Part shown: piece by piece, positions 12,201 through 20,500 of the stretch | Layout of the letters: every line of letters starts with the position of its first letter | How positions within the stretch are numbered: the stretch's first letter is position 1 | From: Candidatus Aminicenantota bacterium | GTDB lineage: Bacteria; Acidobacteriota; Aminicenantia; UBA2199 | Reading direction: 5' to 3' | DNA length: 47,047 nt | NCBI GenBank assembly: GCA_026393835.1 | Contig: JAPKZK010000033.1 | Coordinates: 1 to 47,047, forward strand | Translations under genes and position numbers: made by a program | The notes under the pieces: model-generated | What the model saw: only the letters and a program-made list of their open reading frames with translations | What the model was told of the DNA's origin: nothing | Databases searched by the model: none

Positions 12201-15200
12201 CGCTGAACAGGGTAAACCGCATGGGTACATCCTGGGTCAATGTTCCCGCGCACCCGGCATTGCGCAGCGTCACGGTCCCTGAAATTCGGTACTGCCCGTC
12301 GGCCACACAGGTAATGGCCAGGGTGTCGTTATCCACCTGTAAGTTGGGAATGGACGGTGAATAGGCTTGCGGCCCAAACGTGTTATTATCTTCCCGGCAT
12401 TCGCATACCGTATCCCCGCTGTCCACCGCGGCGCTAAAATTATAAGTACAGGGGCTGCAATCCGGGCCCCAGGAGGTCACATCGATGCTTATGGTGGTCT
12501 CCGCACCGGCGGCCAGGTTGCCGACGTAAGAACCGACGCCCGTCCAACCGGCGCCGTCGTCCATGCTGACCTGGAAACCGCCGTAGGCGATGCCGTTGCC
12601 CTGGTTGCGCACCATTACCGAGATGGTCCCGTTAAACACGCCGTCCGATGTACAAGAAATGGCCGGGGTAATGGCCGTCGCCGCCAGGTCCGGCATGGCC
12701 AGGCTGGCCGCCGTCGCATTGGCCCAGGTAGCGTACGTACAATCATAGCCCGTTGTATTGGGATCGTTGTCCACGGCGTCCCCCGCGACGCCGCAGCCCC
12801 AGATGGCGCGGACATTATTTTGCCGAAGCGCTGCCGCGCAGTCCGCCTGCGGCGCATCCGGGTTCAACTGGCCGGTAATATCGAAACTCTGCGAAGCCCC
12901 GGCAGCCAGGTTATTGATCTCCCAACCATAAACCTGGGTAGGGGCCGAGGGAATGGGGGTTGCCGCGGGCGCTGAACTCACATAATCGAGCCAATTCCCC
13001 AACGTATCTTCGATGCGCACCACCTGGGCGTTGCCCGTGCCGTTATTGGTCACGGTAACGGTCCAGGTCTGGTTGGCAGCGCAATCCACCTGGTTGTTCT
13101 GCGGGGTCTTGGTAATGGACAAAGCCGGGAACAGCGACGTAAGGGTTTCGCCGGTGGTGGTATCGTACTGCGCGTCGCCGCAGCAATCATAGTAATACAA
13201 ACGGAACCCCACATTGGCCGTCACATAACAATTGGAACGGACGCTGAAAACCAGGGTGAGGGTATCGTTTCCACCGCTGGCCTGTACCACGTTGCAGAGG
13301 TTACTGGCGGTGCCGGAAATATTGTAATAAATCAACTGGTTCCCGCTCACCACGGGATCAGGAGCGGGATCGGTCAGGACGCCGCCGCAGGTAACCGCGG
13401 AAGTTCCCGGATTATATGTAATCCCCGTGGGGAGGGTAATCACCAGGTCCACGTTGGACGCATCCGTGGGGCCGGTATTCTCGATAGTGACGGTTAATTC
13501 GGTGGAGTCGTCGCAGGAATCGATGGAAGTGGGATTAAGGGCGATATCCATGAAAGTCACGGACGGCTCCCGGGTTTCGGTGCGCACTATACTGGTGGAA
13601 CTGGTGGTAAGGCAGAGACCATTATCCGGCGGATCGACCCCGGGTTTGGTGGCGGAAGAACCGTCAGCCGCGCCGCAGCCCCACCAAGCCAGCACGGTAT
13701 TATCCAGGTTCGGGCTGCATGGCGACGTATCCGTCGTGGCCCGCAAGGTTAAAGTGGCAGTACCGTTATGGGGAATATTCATGACCTCCCAGGTAACCAC
13801 CTGGCCGTTGACCGTACCATTGTCCGAAGTATACGTGGGATCCCCCACCGAGGAACTATAAGTAAACGCCGCATCCATGGTGTCTTCCACCCAGATAATG
13901 GGCAGGGTATAACCGCTGGTGTTTTGAACGGTAATGGTCCATTCGATTAACTGGCCGCAGTCGATGGGTTCATTGGTGCGGGTTTTGGTAACCGTGATCC
14001 GGGGCTGCCGGAACGCGACGGTGAACACGCTGTCGGCGGTATTAAATACCTGGCCGCAGGGGTTCTCGTAACTGGTGGCCACGGTGATATTGCCGCCGAG
14101 AAAGGGACAGGCGGCGGACAGGTCATAATCTATCTCAATGACATCCCCGGGGTTGGAGTTGGCTAACCCGGGTATTTCCGTCCTGGTCCAGTTGAGGGGA
14201 GAAACAGTGGGATTGGGATCATAAGCGGCGTTGGGACCGTTCCACCCGCCGCCGTTCAACCGCCAGCGGGTGCTGCCGGATACATATAATAAACCGGCCG
14301 GCAGGGTTTCCGCCACCTGGAGGTTGTAACAGGTAGTTTGCCCGGCGTTCTTAAGGGTAATCATACCCCCGGGACTGGAACAGGCGTCCGCCGGGGTGGT
14401 GACCACGTTGGTGTTGATCAACAGCGGCCTGGGAATCTCCACTGTCGAACTATCGCTCACCGCGGCCTGGCAACTAACCCCCACGCACCCCCAGGAAGTA
14501 GAGACATCATTGGTGAGGCTGTTACAGTTGAGGAGGGTCGCCCGGAAAGTAACTTCCCGGCGCTGGCCGGCGGTCATTTCCGCGATGGCAATGGTGCAGC
14601 CGTTTATGGCCCCGCCGTTGTGATCCTGGTCGGCGGTAATGGTAACGCCGATCATATTATCCACCGCGGCGGATGAATAATCCAAACCGGCCCCCAGGAC
14701 GTCGTCGATCCACACATTGTAGGCCGAACCATTGCCCCGGTTGGTCACATATATCTTCCATTCTATGGTATTGGTGGAAGCATAATAAACTTCCGGGTTC
14801 TTTTCGATCAACAGGTCTCCGCTTAACAACAATAACGGGCTGTCCGTGGCGCCCACATTACAGGAATCGTCATAATTGGCGTCGTCGTTACAATTATCGT
14901 CGAAATAAGCATTGGCCACCAGGTCTCCGCCCCCGGTGCAGCGCTTCTGGATCGTCAACTGGAGAACCGCCCGCTGCCCGGAACCGTTAAAACCATCGGC
15001 AAAATACCACACATAATCATCCCCTACCAGGGTGGGCGTACAGGAAGTGGGCGCCACATCGCCGCTGCAAACCGTGGCCGCCGGGTTCACCACATAATAA
15101 TTAAGACCGGACAACGTCAACCGCACATCCCGGGGATTGGCGGTGGCGGAGGTCTGGGTGAGGGTCAAGGTTATGTTCTCGGTCCGGCATTTATCGATAA

Positions 15201-17388
15201 TCTGTCCCAAACCCGTAATGGAAAGGGACATGGCCGGGGGCTCCACCGCCACCGGCGTGGTTTCGTAGATGGTGCCGTCCGGCAAACATTCGGAGCCGCT
15301 GGTGAGATCGAAATTGAGACTGGACCAGGAATAAAAAGTCAAACCGCCGCACGCCCCCACGGTGCTTTCGGTAATTTTCAAGCGGTATGTAATGGTTAAG
15401 GTCTTATTGCGCACCGACCCATAAGCGCTGCAATTGGTGAAATCGATGTCCAGGGTTCCCCCGGCCCCGGGGGTGGCGTCGGTCATACCCGCCAGGGCGC
15501 AGGCGGTAATATCGCCGGCCCCCGTCAGGGTAACCTGGAGCGAAGCGGCGACATATTCCTGTTCATTTTCAGCGTCTTCCCGGAACACCAACTGGGAAAC
15601 ATCCACGGAATCAAGGGCCGCATTGTCGGCAAAGGTGTAAGTATTGGTATATTGAATCTCGCCGCAGCGGATACCGACAGCCGGTACGGCTGTTTTTTCC
15701 GAATCCACCAGTTCTTCGCATTCGATGGCCGTGGTCTGGGAATCGTCATCGCTAAGCGTACAACCGCAGCAGTCCACCACCGTGGCCGCGATATTGTTGG
15801 TAAAGGTAGTAAAACAATAGGTCTCGCAGTCGGTGCGATTGGGAACCTGCACCGTGATGCTTGTGTTTAAAGTGGCCGGTGGGGTATATGTCCAGGTGAC
15901 GGTCCCGCCCGTACCGCCGCCGCCGGGAACCCAGGCGCCGCCGCCCGCATCCAGTACGGTAAATCCGGCCGGCAGGGTATCCACCACCGTCACATCGCCC
16001 GTGCCGCCGCTGCCGCAATTGAGCGCACCGGAATAGGCAGAAGTAATGGTATAAGTAATCTGCGCCCCGATTTGCACCGTCGCCGGGGCGCCGGTCTTTC
16101 CCACCGTCAGCCCGGAACTATTGGCGGGCGGATTAATAACGCTGAGTTCCACCGGCGGATAAAACGGGTTGTCGCAGTCGTCATTATACACGGTCTGCCA
16201 CAACAATTCCCCGGTGGGGAAACTCCCGCCGCACCAGGTGTTATAATTTAAACGAAAACTGAGATCATACGTATTGCCCGGACCGGGCGCCCCTACCAGG
16301 GGGGTGGCCAACTCAAAACGTTTATTCACATTATTATATATGGCGCCGGCCGATACATCGGATACGGTTAATGATCCGAAATCGACGCCGATCCACACAT
16401 CATGCGCCCTGCCGTCGCCGATGTTGGCAACAGTAAAACTTACATCGGCGTAATCATCGCAATAGTTAAAAGACACATTGGGCGGCGTGTACTGGAGCAA
16501 GGGCGTCTTTACGATCCGCTGCACCGAGGCCGTGGCCGTGGAAGGCGGCAGCGTGGCGGCCGTATCGTAACAAGGGGTTATCAAGTCGCAGCCCCACCGT
16601 GCATCGGCTTTGTTTTCCAGGTTTTCGCAGGCAATTACCTGCGCCGTTATATCGATGGTGATTTTCTCGCCGGGGTTCATGGACGAAAACCCGGGGATTT
16701 CAGCGGAACCCCAGGTGGTGGTCTGCCCCGCATTGACGCCGGCCGGGGTCGAAGATACATACGCCAACCCTACTCCCATTTCATCGGTCACTACCACGTT
16801 CTTAATGGTTCCAAACCCGGTGTTCTCTATGGTCAATGTCCAGGTCACGTTCTGCCACAATTCCTGGGGAATGACGTTGGGTGTCTTTTTGATGGTAATG
16901 CCGCCGGGTAAAACCTGGATGCTGTGCGCGCCGGTCTCATCGAACATGGGCGTGCCGCCGATCCGGTAGTCCAACCGGACATTGAGTGAACCGGATACCG
17001 CATTACAATCGGTTTGTAGGTCGAAAGTCACATTGAGGGTATCGAGGTTATTCAGCGTGAACGGCCCCCCGCATTGGGTATCGATGTTCCAGATCAAATC
17101 AGTCCCTGAAACCGTGGGGTCCACTGTACAAAAAGCCCCACCACCATTGACATCGATGGACGTTGTCCCGTTGACATAGGAAAACCCGGTAAGATTGCCC
17201 AATTTGGCAGTGACAATAATATTGGTCAACGGGTTCCCGGAATTGTCCTGGATACCGATGGTGTAGGTTTTGGTTTCGCATTGGTTAATGGTGCTGTCGC
17301 CGGTTATGACGACCCCCTGCCCCATCAGACCAAAGGAAGTTATGAATAACATGCTCATAAATAATAGTACCTTTGTTGTCTTTTTCAT
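235..17388 (-). CDS. Giant exported DUF11/CARDB repeat protein (5717 aa)
   Basis: A surface or secreted structural protein, probably an adhesin or cell-surface filament; no enzyme motif is seen. The start has a GAGGG ribosome site 8 nt upstream and a clear signal peptide (residues 1-24, MKKTTKVLLF...). About 170-1550 are DUF11-type beta domains (ITIKKTP, VTDEM, LEN). About 1565-4475 hold 24 CARDB domains, each ending in a CECDGTNN-like motif and carrying 6-7 Cys. One more DUF11 follows, then a largely helical block (about 4620-5400), a DUF11-like domain, and two SdrD_B/Cna-B-type domains (YEDRNVNGVKD, YIDENGNGEYD) to the C-terminus. There is no LPXTG, autotransporter barrel or obvious sorting domain. 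It is the last gene of a row with the DUF11/PKD protein and the barrel protein. Cys-rich repeats suggest disulfide-stabilised export. Residues 4897-4910 are encoded by an interspersed repeat. Confidence 0.93.
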   Translation of the reverse strand: MKKTTKVLLFMSMLFITSFGLMGQGVVITGDSTINQCETKTYTIGIQDNSGNPLTNIIVTAKLGNLTGFSYVNGTTSIDVNGGGAFCTVDPTVSGTDLIWNIDTQCGGPFTLNNLDTLNVTFDLQTDCNAVSGSLNVRLDYRIGGTPMFDETGAHSIQVLPGGITIKKTPNVIPQELWQNVTWTLTIENTGFGTIKNVVVTDEMGVGLAYVSSTPAGVNAGQTTTWGSAEIPGFSSMNPGEKITIDITAQVIACENLENKADARWGCDLITPCYDTAATLPPSTATASVQRIVKTPLLQYTPPNVSFNYCDDYADVSFTVANIGDGRAHDVWIGVDFGSLTVSDVSAGAIYNNVNKRFELATPLVGAPGPGNTYDLSFRLNYNTWCGGSFPTGELLWQTVYNDDCDNPFYPPVELSVINPPANSSGLTVGKTGAPATVQIGAQITYTITSAYSGALNCGSGGTGDVTVVDTLPAGFTVLDAGGGAWVPGGGGTGGTVTWTYTPPATLNTSITVQVPNRTDCETYCFTTFTNNIAATVVDCCGCTLSDDDSQTTAIECEELVDSEKTAVPAVGIRCGEIQYTNTYTFADNAALDSVDVSQLVFREDAENEQEYVAASLQVTLTGAGDITACALAGMTDATPGAGGTLDIDFTNCSAYGSVRNKTLTITYRLKITESTVGACGGLTFYSWSSLNFDLTSGSECLPDGTIYETTPVAVEPPAMSLSITGLGQIIDKCRTENITLTLTQTSATANPRDVRLTLSGLNYYVVNPAATVCSGDVAPTSCTPTLVGDDYVWYFADGFNGSGQRAVLQLTIQKRCTGGGDLVANAYFDDNCNDDANYDDSCNVGATDSPLLLLSGDLLIEKNPEVYYASTNTIEWKIYVTNRGNGSAYNVWIDDVLGAGLDYSSAAVDNMIGVTITADQDHNGGAINGCTIAIAEMTAGQRREVTFRATLLNCNSLTNDVSTSWGCVGVSCQAAVSDSSTVEIPRPLLINTNVVTTPADACSSPGGMITLKNAGQTTCYNLQVAETLPAGLLYVSGSTRWRLNGGGWNGPNAAYDPNPTVSPLNWTRTEIPGLANSNPGDVIEIDYDLSAACPFLGGNITVATSYENPCGQVFNTADSVFTVAFRQPRITVTKTRTNEPIDCGQLIEWTITVQNTSGYTLPIIWVEDTMDAAFTYSSSVGDPTYTSDNGTVNGQVVTWEVMNIPHNGTATLTLRATTDTSPCSPNLDNTVLAWWGCGAADGSSATKPGVDPPDNGLCLTTSSTSIVRTETREPSVTFMDIALNPTSIDSCDDSTELTVTIENTGPTDASNVDLVITLPTGITYNPGTSAVTCGGVLTDPAPDPVVSGNQLIYYNISGTASNLCNVVQASGGNDTLTLVFSVRSNCYVTANVGFRLYYYDCCGDAQYDTTTGETLTSLFPALSITKTPQNNQVDCAANQTWTVTVTNNGTGNAQVVRIEDTLGNWLDYVSSAPAATPIPSAPTQVYGWEINNLAAGASQSFDITGQLNPDAPQADCAAALRQNNVRAIWGCGVAGDAVDNDPNTTGYDCTYATWANATAASLAMPDLAATAITPAISCTSDGVFNGTISVMVRNQGNGIAYGGFQVSMDDGAGWTGVGSYVGNLAAGAETTISIDVTSWGPDCSPCTYNFSAAVDSGDTVCECREDNNTFGPQAYSPSIPNLQVDNDTLAITCVADGQYRISGTVTLRNAGCAGTLTQDVPMRFTLFSGAGCTGAQVAQWTQTFTGVNIAAGAAQIFTITNYDIAGNACTSASGCQFSIRSEADYTNVICECDGTDNTRCSDKNFTLPDLRVVSDTLAISCSVDGQIRIQGNLVVANDGCGANFATNIPIRIRVYNNNAVCNPANPNGNLVFNQAGVNIPAGGTQTFAINRTLNRNLCTLSTGCQVAIGVELDYTNAICECSNANNSYCAPNKVVSIPDLQTTGDTLTVTCLQDGQVRVSGTATIANTGCNAAVAGNLPVRFTLFSNINCGGVQVAQWTETFAGVNIAAGGSQVLTITNRDIITNICTNSTGCQVSLRIEADPGAVICECNGGNNSRCANKTVSVPDVRITAVTPSITCTSDGSLTGTVLVTVNNNGCGAANNIPVRLTSNCGYTFVDQTVAALAAGASTTLTFSFTPNIAACTCIFTAAVDPDNVICECDGTNNSLAAAAYTSPVPDLTITDIDFSNISCASDNISGNVRVTVNNQGCGTANNFQVSLATDGCLSFSNQNVVSLAAGASTTLTFNISGSWADCTAAACQFTATVDPTSVVCEYDGTNNTRIETYNSTLPDLVVNDIDFSNIACANDNISGNVVVTIYNRGVGNAANFQVSLATDGCLTFTNQTVANLAAGATTTVTFNVSGSWADCTDCDCLFTATADATNAVCECDGTNNTRSETYTSTLPDLRVNSVTPTSTCTNDSNFQGTVTVNVSNTGCGAANNAVVRLTSSCGYVFSDQTVNLAVGANANLTFTYTPTCPNCSCTFTAVIDPANVICECNGGNNSLTSGAFNLNVPDVTVDADTLAVACAADGQVTVSGQVTLGNRGCGSNLIADVPVQITLYDNTGCGGNQIDQWTQTFSGVNIAAGGGSQSFTITNRTITGNLVTNSTNCRVSLRVEADYNDSICECDGTNNSYCTADKNVDIPDIHATADTLGVACAADGQVTVSGTVTMTNSGCGSNLNANIPVRFTLLDNTGCSGNQLLQWTQTFNGVNIAAGGGTQVFTITPQNLTSNLVTNSTNCHVSIRVEVDYTNSICESDNSNNTYCADNKAVNIPDIEVPTDALTVACSADGQVTVSGTVTLANNGCGSNLTTNVPVRFTLYDNTGCGGNQVAQWTETLSGVNIPAGGGTQALTITPYNITSNLCANSTGCQVSLRIEADYTASICESDGTDNERCSNKAIAIPELTVNSVTPTSTCANDSNFQGTVTVNVSNTGCAAANNAVVRLTSSCGYVFADQTVNLAMGANDNVIFTYTPTCPNCSCTFTAVIDPDDAICECNGANNSLTSAAFALDIPDVTVEGDALTVTCADDGQVSVTGTVTLGNHGCGSNLTANVPVQITLYDNTACGGSVINQWTETLSGVNIAPGGGTQTISISAHNITSNLVTNSTNCRVSLRVEADYNDSICECDGTNNDYCTADKNVDIPDIRVTGDALGVACAGDGQVTVSGTVTMTNSGCGSNLNANIPVRFTLYDNTGCSGNTLSQWTETLSGVNIAAGGGTQVFTITGHNVAANLVTNSTNCRVSLRVEADYNDVICESDGTNNTYCADNKAVDIPDIEVPSDALTVTCSADGQVTVSGTVTLANNGCGSNLTTNVPVRFTLYDNTGCGGNQVTQWTETLSGVNIPAGGGTQTFTITAYNHIANMCANSTGCRVSLRIEADYTASICESDGTDNERCSDKTITIPELTVNSVTPTSTCANDSSFQGTVTVNVGNTGCAAANNAVVRLTSSCGYVFADQTVNLAAGANTNVIFTYTPTCPNCSCTFTAVIDPDDAICECNGANNSLTSTAFALDVPDVTVENDTLAVACADDGQVTISGSVTLGNHGCGSNLTANVPMQFTLYDNTACGGSVINQWTETLSGVNIAPGGGTQTIGIALHNITTNLVTNSTNCRVSLRVEADYNDSICECDGTNNDYCTADKNIDIPDIRVSGDALAVSCAADGQVTVSGTVAMTNSGCGSNLAAAIPVRFTLFDNIGCSGNTLSQWTETLSGVNITAGGGTQVFTISNHNVITNLATNSTNCRVSIRVEADYTDSICESDGTNNTFCADNKPVDIPDIVVQADNTVFTCTGDGQFSISGGVTLQNNGCGSNLTADIPVRFTLHNDSGCSGSQATQWTETLTGVNIPANGGTQTFTIAPHDVTANFCANATDCRVSLNIEADYPAVICESDGTNNTLCSDRTIAIPNLIINTVASEVICRRDGGLTGTTVTVSNTGCGAVSGAVVRLSSDCGLTFNDQVVDLAAGETKEVFFYFTSGIVTCTCNFTAVIDPDNLICECDGTDNTGVSTQSMLIPDIVVDAEALSVNCVGDGNIRVSGGVTLGNRGCGPNFNGSVDMRFTLFNNTGCTGSQVAQWTETLTGARIRSAGGTQTFTITAHDIAANFCTSSSNCNVSILVEADYDGRICEWDGTNNTLCTDKTSDCLDLQAEAVTVTTSCQPDGTIKGIFTVTVRSSGGKPVTQDFSIRVNDGNGWSAEKLYHADLGGKLPLAPGESANVTIDWTRGFNAKPYTCEFNNIAVTIDSQDNICECTPDNNQILTTCRLVYPDLTVKSFEPVCSADGRRQLRLTIGNDGCGAQTSDFNINFTDTTGQSRTVSYSSIGGKLPLDQNASGTVTLDQWTFDCSTASTEYTVSMNITGAVCDIEPTNNTFHWTESANEPDLLMDSVDWTCNANGSITFNAVVSNRGHGDATGVQWVVYGPDGNEIYSEQFSLAKGETKQVTFTTGIFPKGKDLTFRFVLDDRKSVCECDGSNNERLATVNCPPAGGEPGLKISKTCPAGLQPGGLFKFEIQIINTGETDLANVMVEDFLPEKFRYVAGSSTLSGQKIADPQLGNPLVWQIGDVARGSGFTLVYTAVADADIDPGRYCNKARASAVVKGDVKTVTTDSVQCCTVVTREPGANCCLDAQAGLMAPFHWPEGPLSFIEPYFHTESAMFTVYASLNLWKDDPLEKESMPLFVKERLQNYARSTVEEFYFGSRLGLTLPDGTLWLSYGGAYPEQDDKNKQEKRWLRHLVQETMTSSQVGFELLALNETLKIEKREDIGQKLRGIINMKLDFLASFIDDLPHGWQIIEKKKEKAGEGETTEPITDVRKAIKENIKKLDDKATLFDNAALYLSMVELNKNGFNAAAGLEEKLGKLLKPIDNKEFDPANLREEFIFTLALLQAGQTEQAKAKVQEFEKILATDTRPQHGQTRTKTKSLQLNNLHDYALAAAVDYKAGGTLYNKIKDRMKEKYYMKDSGILADVQPDFTFKLTLQGIASLVLSFDTREPAEQEQNATILYRIFDEVGLFLKKRNLNMGNPLYSLLKNYPFTEPLLPILSFTRAKQSIAPVFSRDAVVHSTQVRPLGENLIPRTFSKILSPGYETGASRIAALSFALQYYGGVLAADNERVVKEEGRSFRQTGKEYVDALLKSGAGILAIDGSTLLAFDNIAVKGPKQGEFSMEPLNSGTRFSTETLANYLLAEKLYVQGDGDGRYAETVRNLMTYQARIVEKFQEAGYVPEKFDIHIDRETDRITLIPSKEPASKMTMAKYFHLFPAEKDRRFLAPRLETAAGPIAPEDLIFLDAVPELVPYFKKEIKELVDAKDSKVSLGAADVIGRRMLKDKADKIRESEENLARHWDRDAVFPKSDRIENIEKGLIYHHEPQQFILFLLAARDTDDFRFKRTLNFFTYLLENEWGVENNDDRKFVTLPSQEYQVFKEDPREEAEPGDILTFKVNVANVCPQGFGAARDIPALYLKSAFTPPLLYAGSQVVDGLDILGDFQWRYGGLVEGAVLDYTYQAFVPYDFNYDFIDGTIYADGRQGFQDFGPETGAGDRCQDTEAMQRLRITPYTVIQGLVYEDRNVNGVKDVGEPGIPNILIKDTRGRILRSDAEGRFSVLAGNEHEGVQVELKSIPPNFLLTENPTRLVNRHYVGEIYFGLIPCKTVAGFVYIDENGNGEYDNNEIRPSAVTLSAKDKQVVTSKDGRFIFRNLPEMWQEWIKISETQLFYKEDVKKIKIRINK
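2661..2700 (-). repeat. TGTCCGTGTT-type decamer repeat inside the giant gene
   Basis: Four 10-bp units related to TGTCCGTGTT/TGTCCGTGGC lie in tandem within the coding sequence, in frame, encoding roughly residues 4897-4910 (around TDTRPQHGQTRTKTK) in the helical block. The same unit occurs between genes at 20911-20940, so an intergenic-type repeat appears to have inserted into, or been captured by, the reading frame. Confidence 0.75.
5692..10182 (-). repeat. Three tandem 1497-bp super-repeats within the giant gene
   Basis: CARDB domains 8-19 form three four-domain cassettes: a short domain (LPDLRV/IPELTVNSVTPTS) followed by three long ones starting VPDVTV, IPDIRV and IPDIEV. First codons lie at 10182, 8685 and 7188, and the next short domain begins at 5691. 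Each cassette is therefore exactly 1497 bp (499 codons). Nucleotide similarity between adjacent cassettes is high by eye, including long identical runs around each VNSVTPTS segment. This indicates expansion by duplication of a whole four-domain block rather than of single domains. Confidence 0.88.
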
Positions 17389-17412
17389 ATTCTTACCCTC
17401 AATTTAATATTA

Positions 17413-17536
17413 CCTCCGGTGCCAGGGGGCTCTTTTTGAAAAAATCGCCCCCTGGACCCCCACAAAAACTTTTGTTAATCAAAAGTTTTAGGAGGTCCAG
17501 GACCCCTTTTTCAAAAGGGGGCTTGGCCGCCGGAGG
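17413..17536. repeat. Cloverleaf-like palindromic element between the giant gene and its upstream neighbour
   Basis: The ends CCTCCGG (17413-17419) and CCGGAGG (17530-17536) are complementary. Inside are three further hairpins: GGGGGC paired with GCCCCC, a central AAAACTTTTG/CAAAAGTTTT palindrome and CCCCTTTTTCAAAAGGGG. The result is a closed stem carrying three hairpins in 124 bp. It lies in the 162-bp gap of the surface-protein gene row, so it could attenuate or protect the transcript. Its architecture also fits a non-autonomous mobile palindrome. Confidence 0.65.
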
Positions 17537-17550
17537 CACAGGTTTAATTC

Positions 17551-20500
17551 TCATTTCTCACTCGTTATAATAATTTTAATGCCCGTAAACAACAGTGCAA
17601 TATCCACATGATTGAACTCTTTGTCCAACTTCACCTGTTTCTTTACACTGCGCCCTTCGTAAACAATTTCCACCATGTGAACCCCAGGTTCAAGATGGGT
17701 AAACACAAATATTCCCTTACTGCCGACAGTCGTGACCTGGTTATCCAACACCGCTTTAAATTCTTCCAATAAAGCATCGCCGGGATCGTAAATTAAGTCC
17801 CGGTTCTTGTCGAAAAACACGCGGCCTTCGAGACGGGCGCTCTTAACCGGGTCATCCCCGGAAAACTTCACGCCAAAGTCCACGGTATCGGAAAGACCGT
17901 CCGCCAATACCACCACCCTGGGCGCCGGGGCATTGAGCCTGTATTTCTCCGGCAGGGTGGCCCGGTTGACGTTCAACGCATATTCACCGGGAAACAGGCT
18001 CTCAAACGAATAATGCCCCATGACATCGGTAATGGATTTCTGACCCGTGGACATACACACTTCGATATCCTTTAAAGGGGTATCGCTCATGGTATACATG
18101 CCGTCGTCGTCGCGGTCCAGGTAAACCGTACCGTCTACCGCGCTGTAAAAAATAAAACTGTCCCCGGATACATTAATAAAAGCGGATGCTTCAAGGTTAA
18201 TGGCCTGCCCGCTGTTATCCACCGTATGCAAAAGGGCGCGGTTGATGTTCTTGCCCCGGGCCGCGTCGGCCCCAATCACCACCTGGAAGCGCACCGTCAA
18301 TGTCTCGCCGGGCTTGATATGCGGCAGTTGCCACTCCAAACGGCGATTCCCCCGCGGTTCCGCGAAAATTTGGTTATTCAACAGGGTGGAAGAACCTACA
18401 TACGAAAACCCTTGTGGCAGGTAATCTTCGACCAGGGGAGATACCAGCGTGGAATTGGACATATTCTCGATGGTAAGATTAAAGCGGATAACGCGGCCCA
18501 CTTCGGATTGGGGCACTTCGGAACGCTTGGTAAAACGCACCCGGGAGGTAGGAATGGGCTCGGAAGCGACGCCGGTCTCCACGGCGTTGGAATGAACGGT
18601 CTTTGGCAACTCCACCGCAATCAACGAGGCGCTATTCTCAATGCGGCTCCCGGCAAAAACCTCGATCCCGATCCGGGCTTTAAATAGAATCTCCACCTGC
18701 TGGCCGACCTGGAGGGTCCCTTTCCAGCGGAGCACGCGCTCCTGGCGCGAAAATTCCATTGCCCCGGCCTGGGAAACAAATTCCAGGTAACGGGACAGTT
18801 CATCGGTTAATTGTATCCCGGTAAGGGCAACCGTGGAATTGTTTTTGACCATCAACCGGTATTCCAGTGTATCTCCAGGCTTGGCCGACGTCTTATCGAC
18901 GGTTTTTTGCAGGGTGGCTTCCACGCCGCCCACCGTGATGGTTTTGGAGGCGGTTTTGCTGACCCCGCAGGAATCGATGACGGTCAGGGTTACGGTATAG
19001 GTCCCGGGGGCGTTAAACGTATGCCCCGGTTTTTGCTCCGTGGAAGAAGCGCCGTCGCCGAAGTCCCATTTATATTGAAAATCAGCGGCTGAAAATTCGC
19101 CGCTCATGTCGATAACTGCTTCCAATTGAACGGTCAAAGGGGCAAAGCCGTTGTCCGGGGCGGCATCGATGCGGATGGAAAAATCCCGGCAGCCCACGGT
19201 CAGGCTAACCGCGGCGGAATACTTTTTACCGCCGCCGCCTTCTTCGCCGGTAATAGTTAACGTGTAAGTTCCGACCGGTGTATTTTTCGATGTCGTAACC
19301 GTTAATTTCGCTTCGCCGCTGCCCGAAACCGAGGTCGGTTGAAAATTGCCGGTAGCCCCGCCGGGCAAACCAACGACGCTTAAATTCACCGCACCGGCAA
19401 AACCGTTAACCGCAGTGACTGTTACAATATAATCGGCGGCGTCCCCCTGTTCCACGGACCGGCTTGACGGGGACGCGGCAATGGTAAAATCCTGGTCCAA
19501 TGGTTTCGCTTTTATTTCCAGGGTGACGTACTCGGAATGTTTCTTGCCTTCGGATACGCCGGTGACAGTTAAGGTATAAGTTCCCATGGTGGTATTTATA
19601 GTAGTAGTAATATTAAGTTTCGATTCGCCGGTAACCTGCAGCGGATTCGTATCGAAAGACGCGGATGCCCCGGTGGGGAGCCCCGAAACTTTTAAATTTA
19701 CCGCGCCAGCAAAGCCGTTGAACGCTTTGACGGTTATTGTATAAAAAGTAGCCTCGCCCTGAATGATGGTCCGGCTTGACGGTGCGGCATTGATCCTGAA
19801 ATCCGGTTCCGCCGGTTTGGGATTAATCTTCAATGTGACTTCAGCGGAATGAGTCTTCCCGCCGCCTTCGCCGGCAATGGTTAAGGTATAGGTCCCGGCG
19901 GGTGCGGTAACAGTGGTGACGATGTTTAAAACTGTTTCCCCTGTGGGCGAGGGGGTTACCGGGTTAACCGTGAAGGTCCCCTCTGCGCCGGTGGGTAAAC
20001 CGGTAACGCTGAGATTAATAGGTGAATTAAAGCCATTTAAACCGGTGAGGTTCACCGTATAAGAAGTGGATTCACCCTGGGTGATCTCCTGGCTGGAGGG
20101 TGTGGCGCCGATGGTAAAATCCGGTTCCGGCGGCTTTGCCTTTATTTCAAGAATCACATCGACGGTATGGCTTTTATCCCCGGACGCGCCGGTGATAGTT
20201 AAAGTATAAACCCCGGGGGGAGTGCTTTCGCTAGTGGTAATATTCATTTTCGCTTCACCGGTAATCGGTAAAGGATTCTTATCGAAGGAAGCGGAAGTCC
20301 CGGCGGGGAGGCCGCCGACGCTCAAAAAAACATCGCCGGTAAAGCCCTTATCGGCTTTAATCGTTATCGTATAAAACGTGTCGTCGCCCGCAATGATGGT
20401 ACGGTGGGGCGGGGCCGCTTTCACCTCGTAATCCGGGCATTCCCTGGTAGGCAAAGCAATAGCGAATACGGCGCCGGGTGCCGACTCTTCGGCCTTGAAC

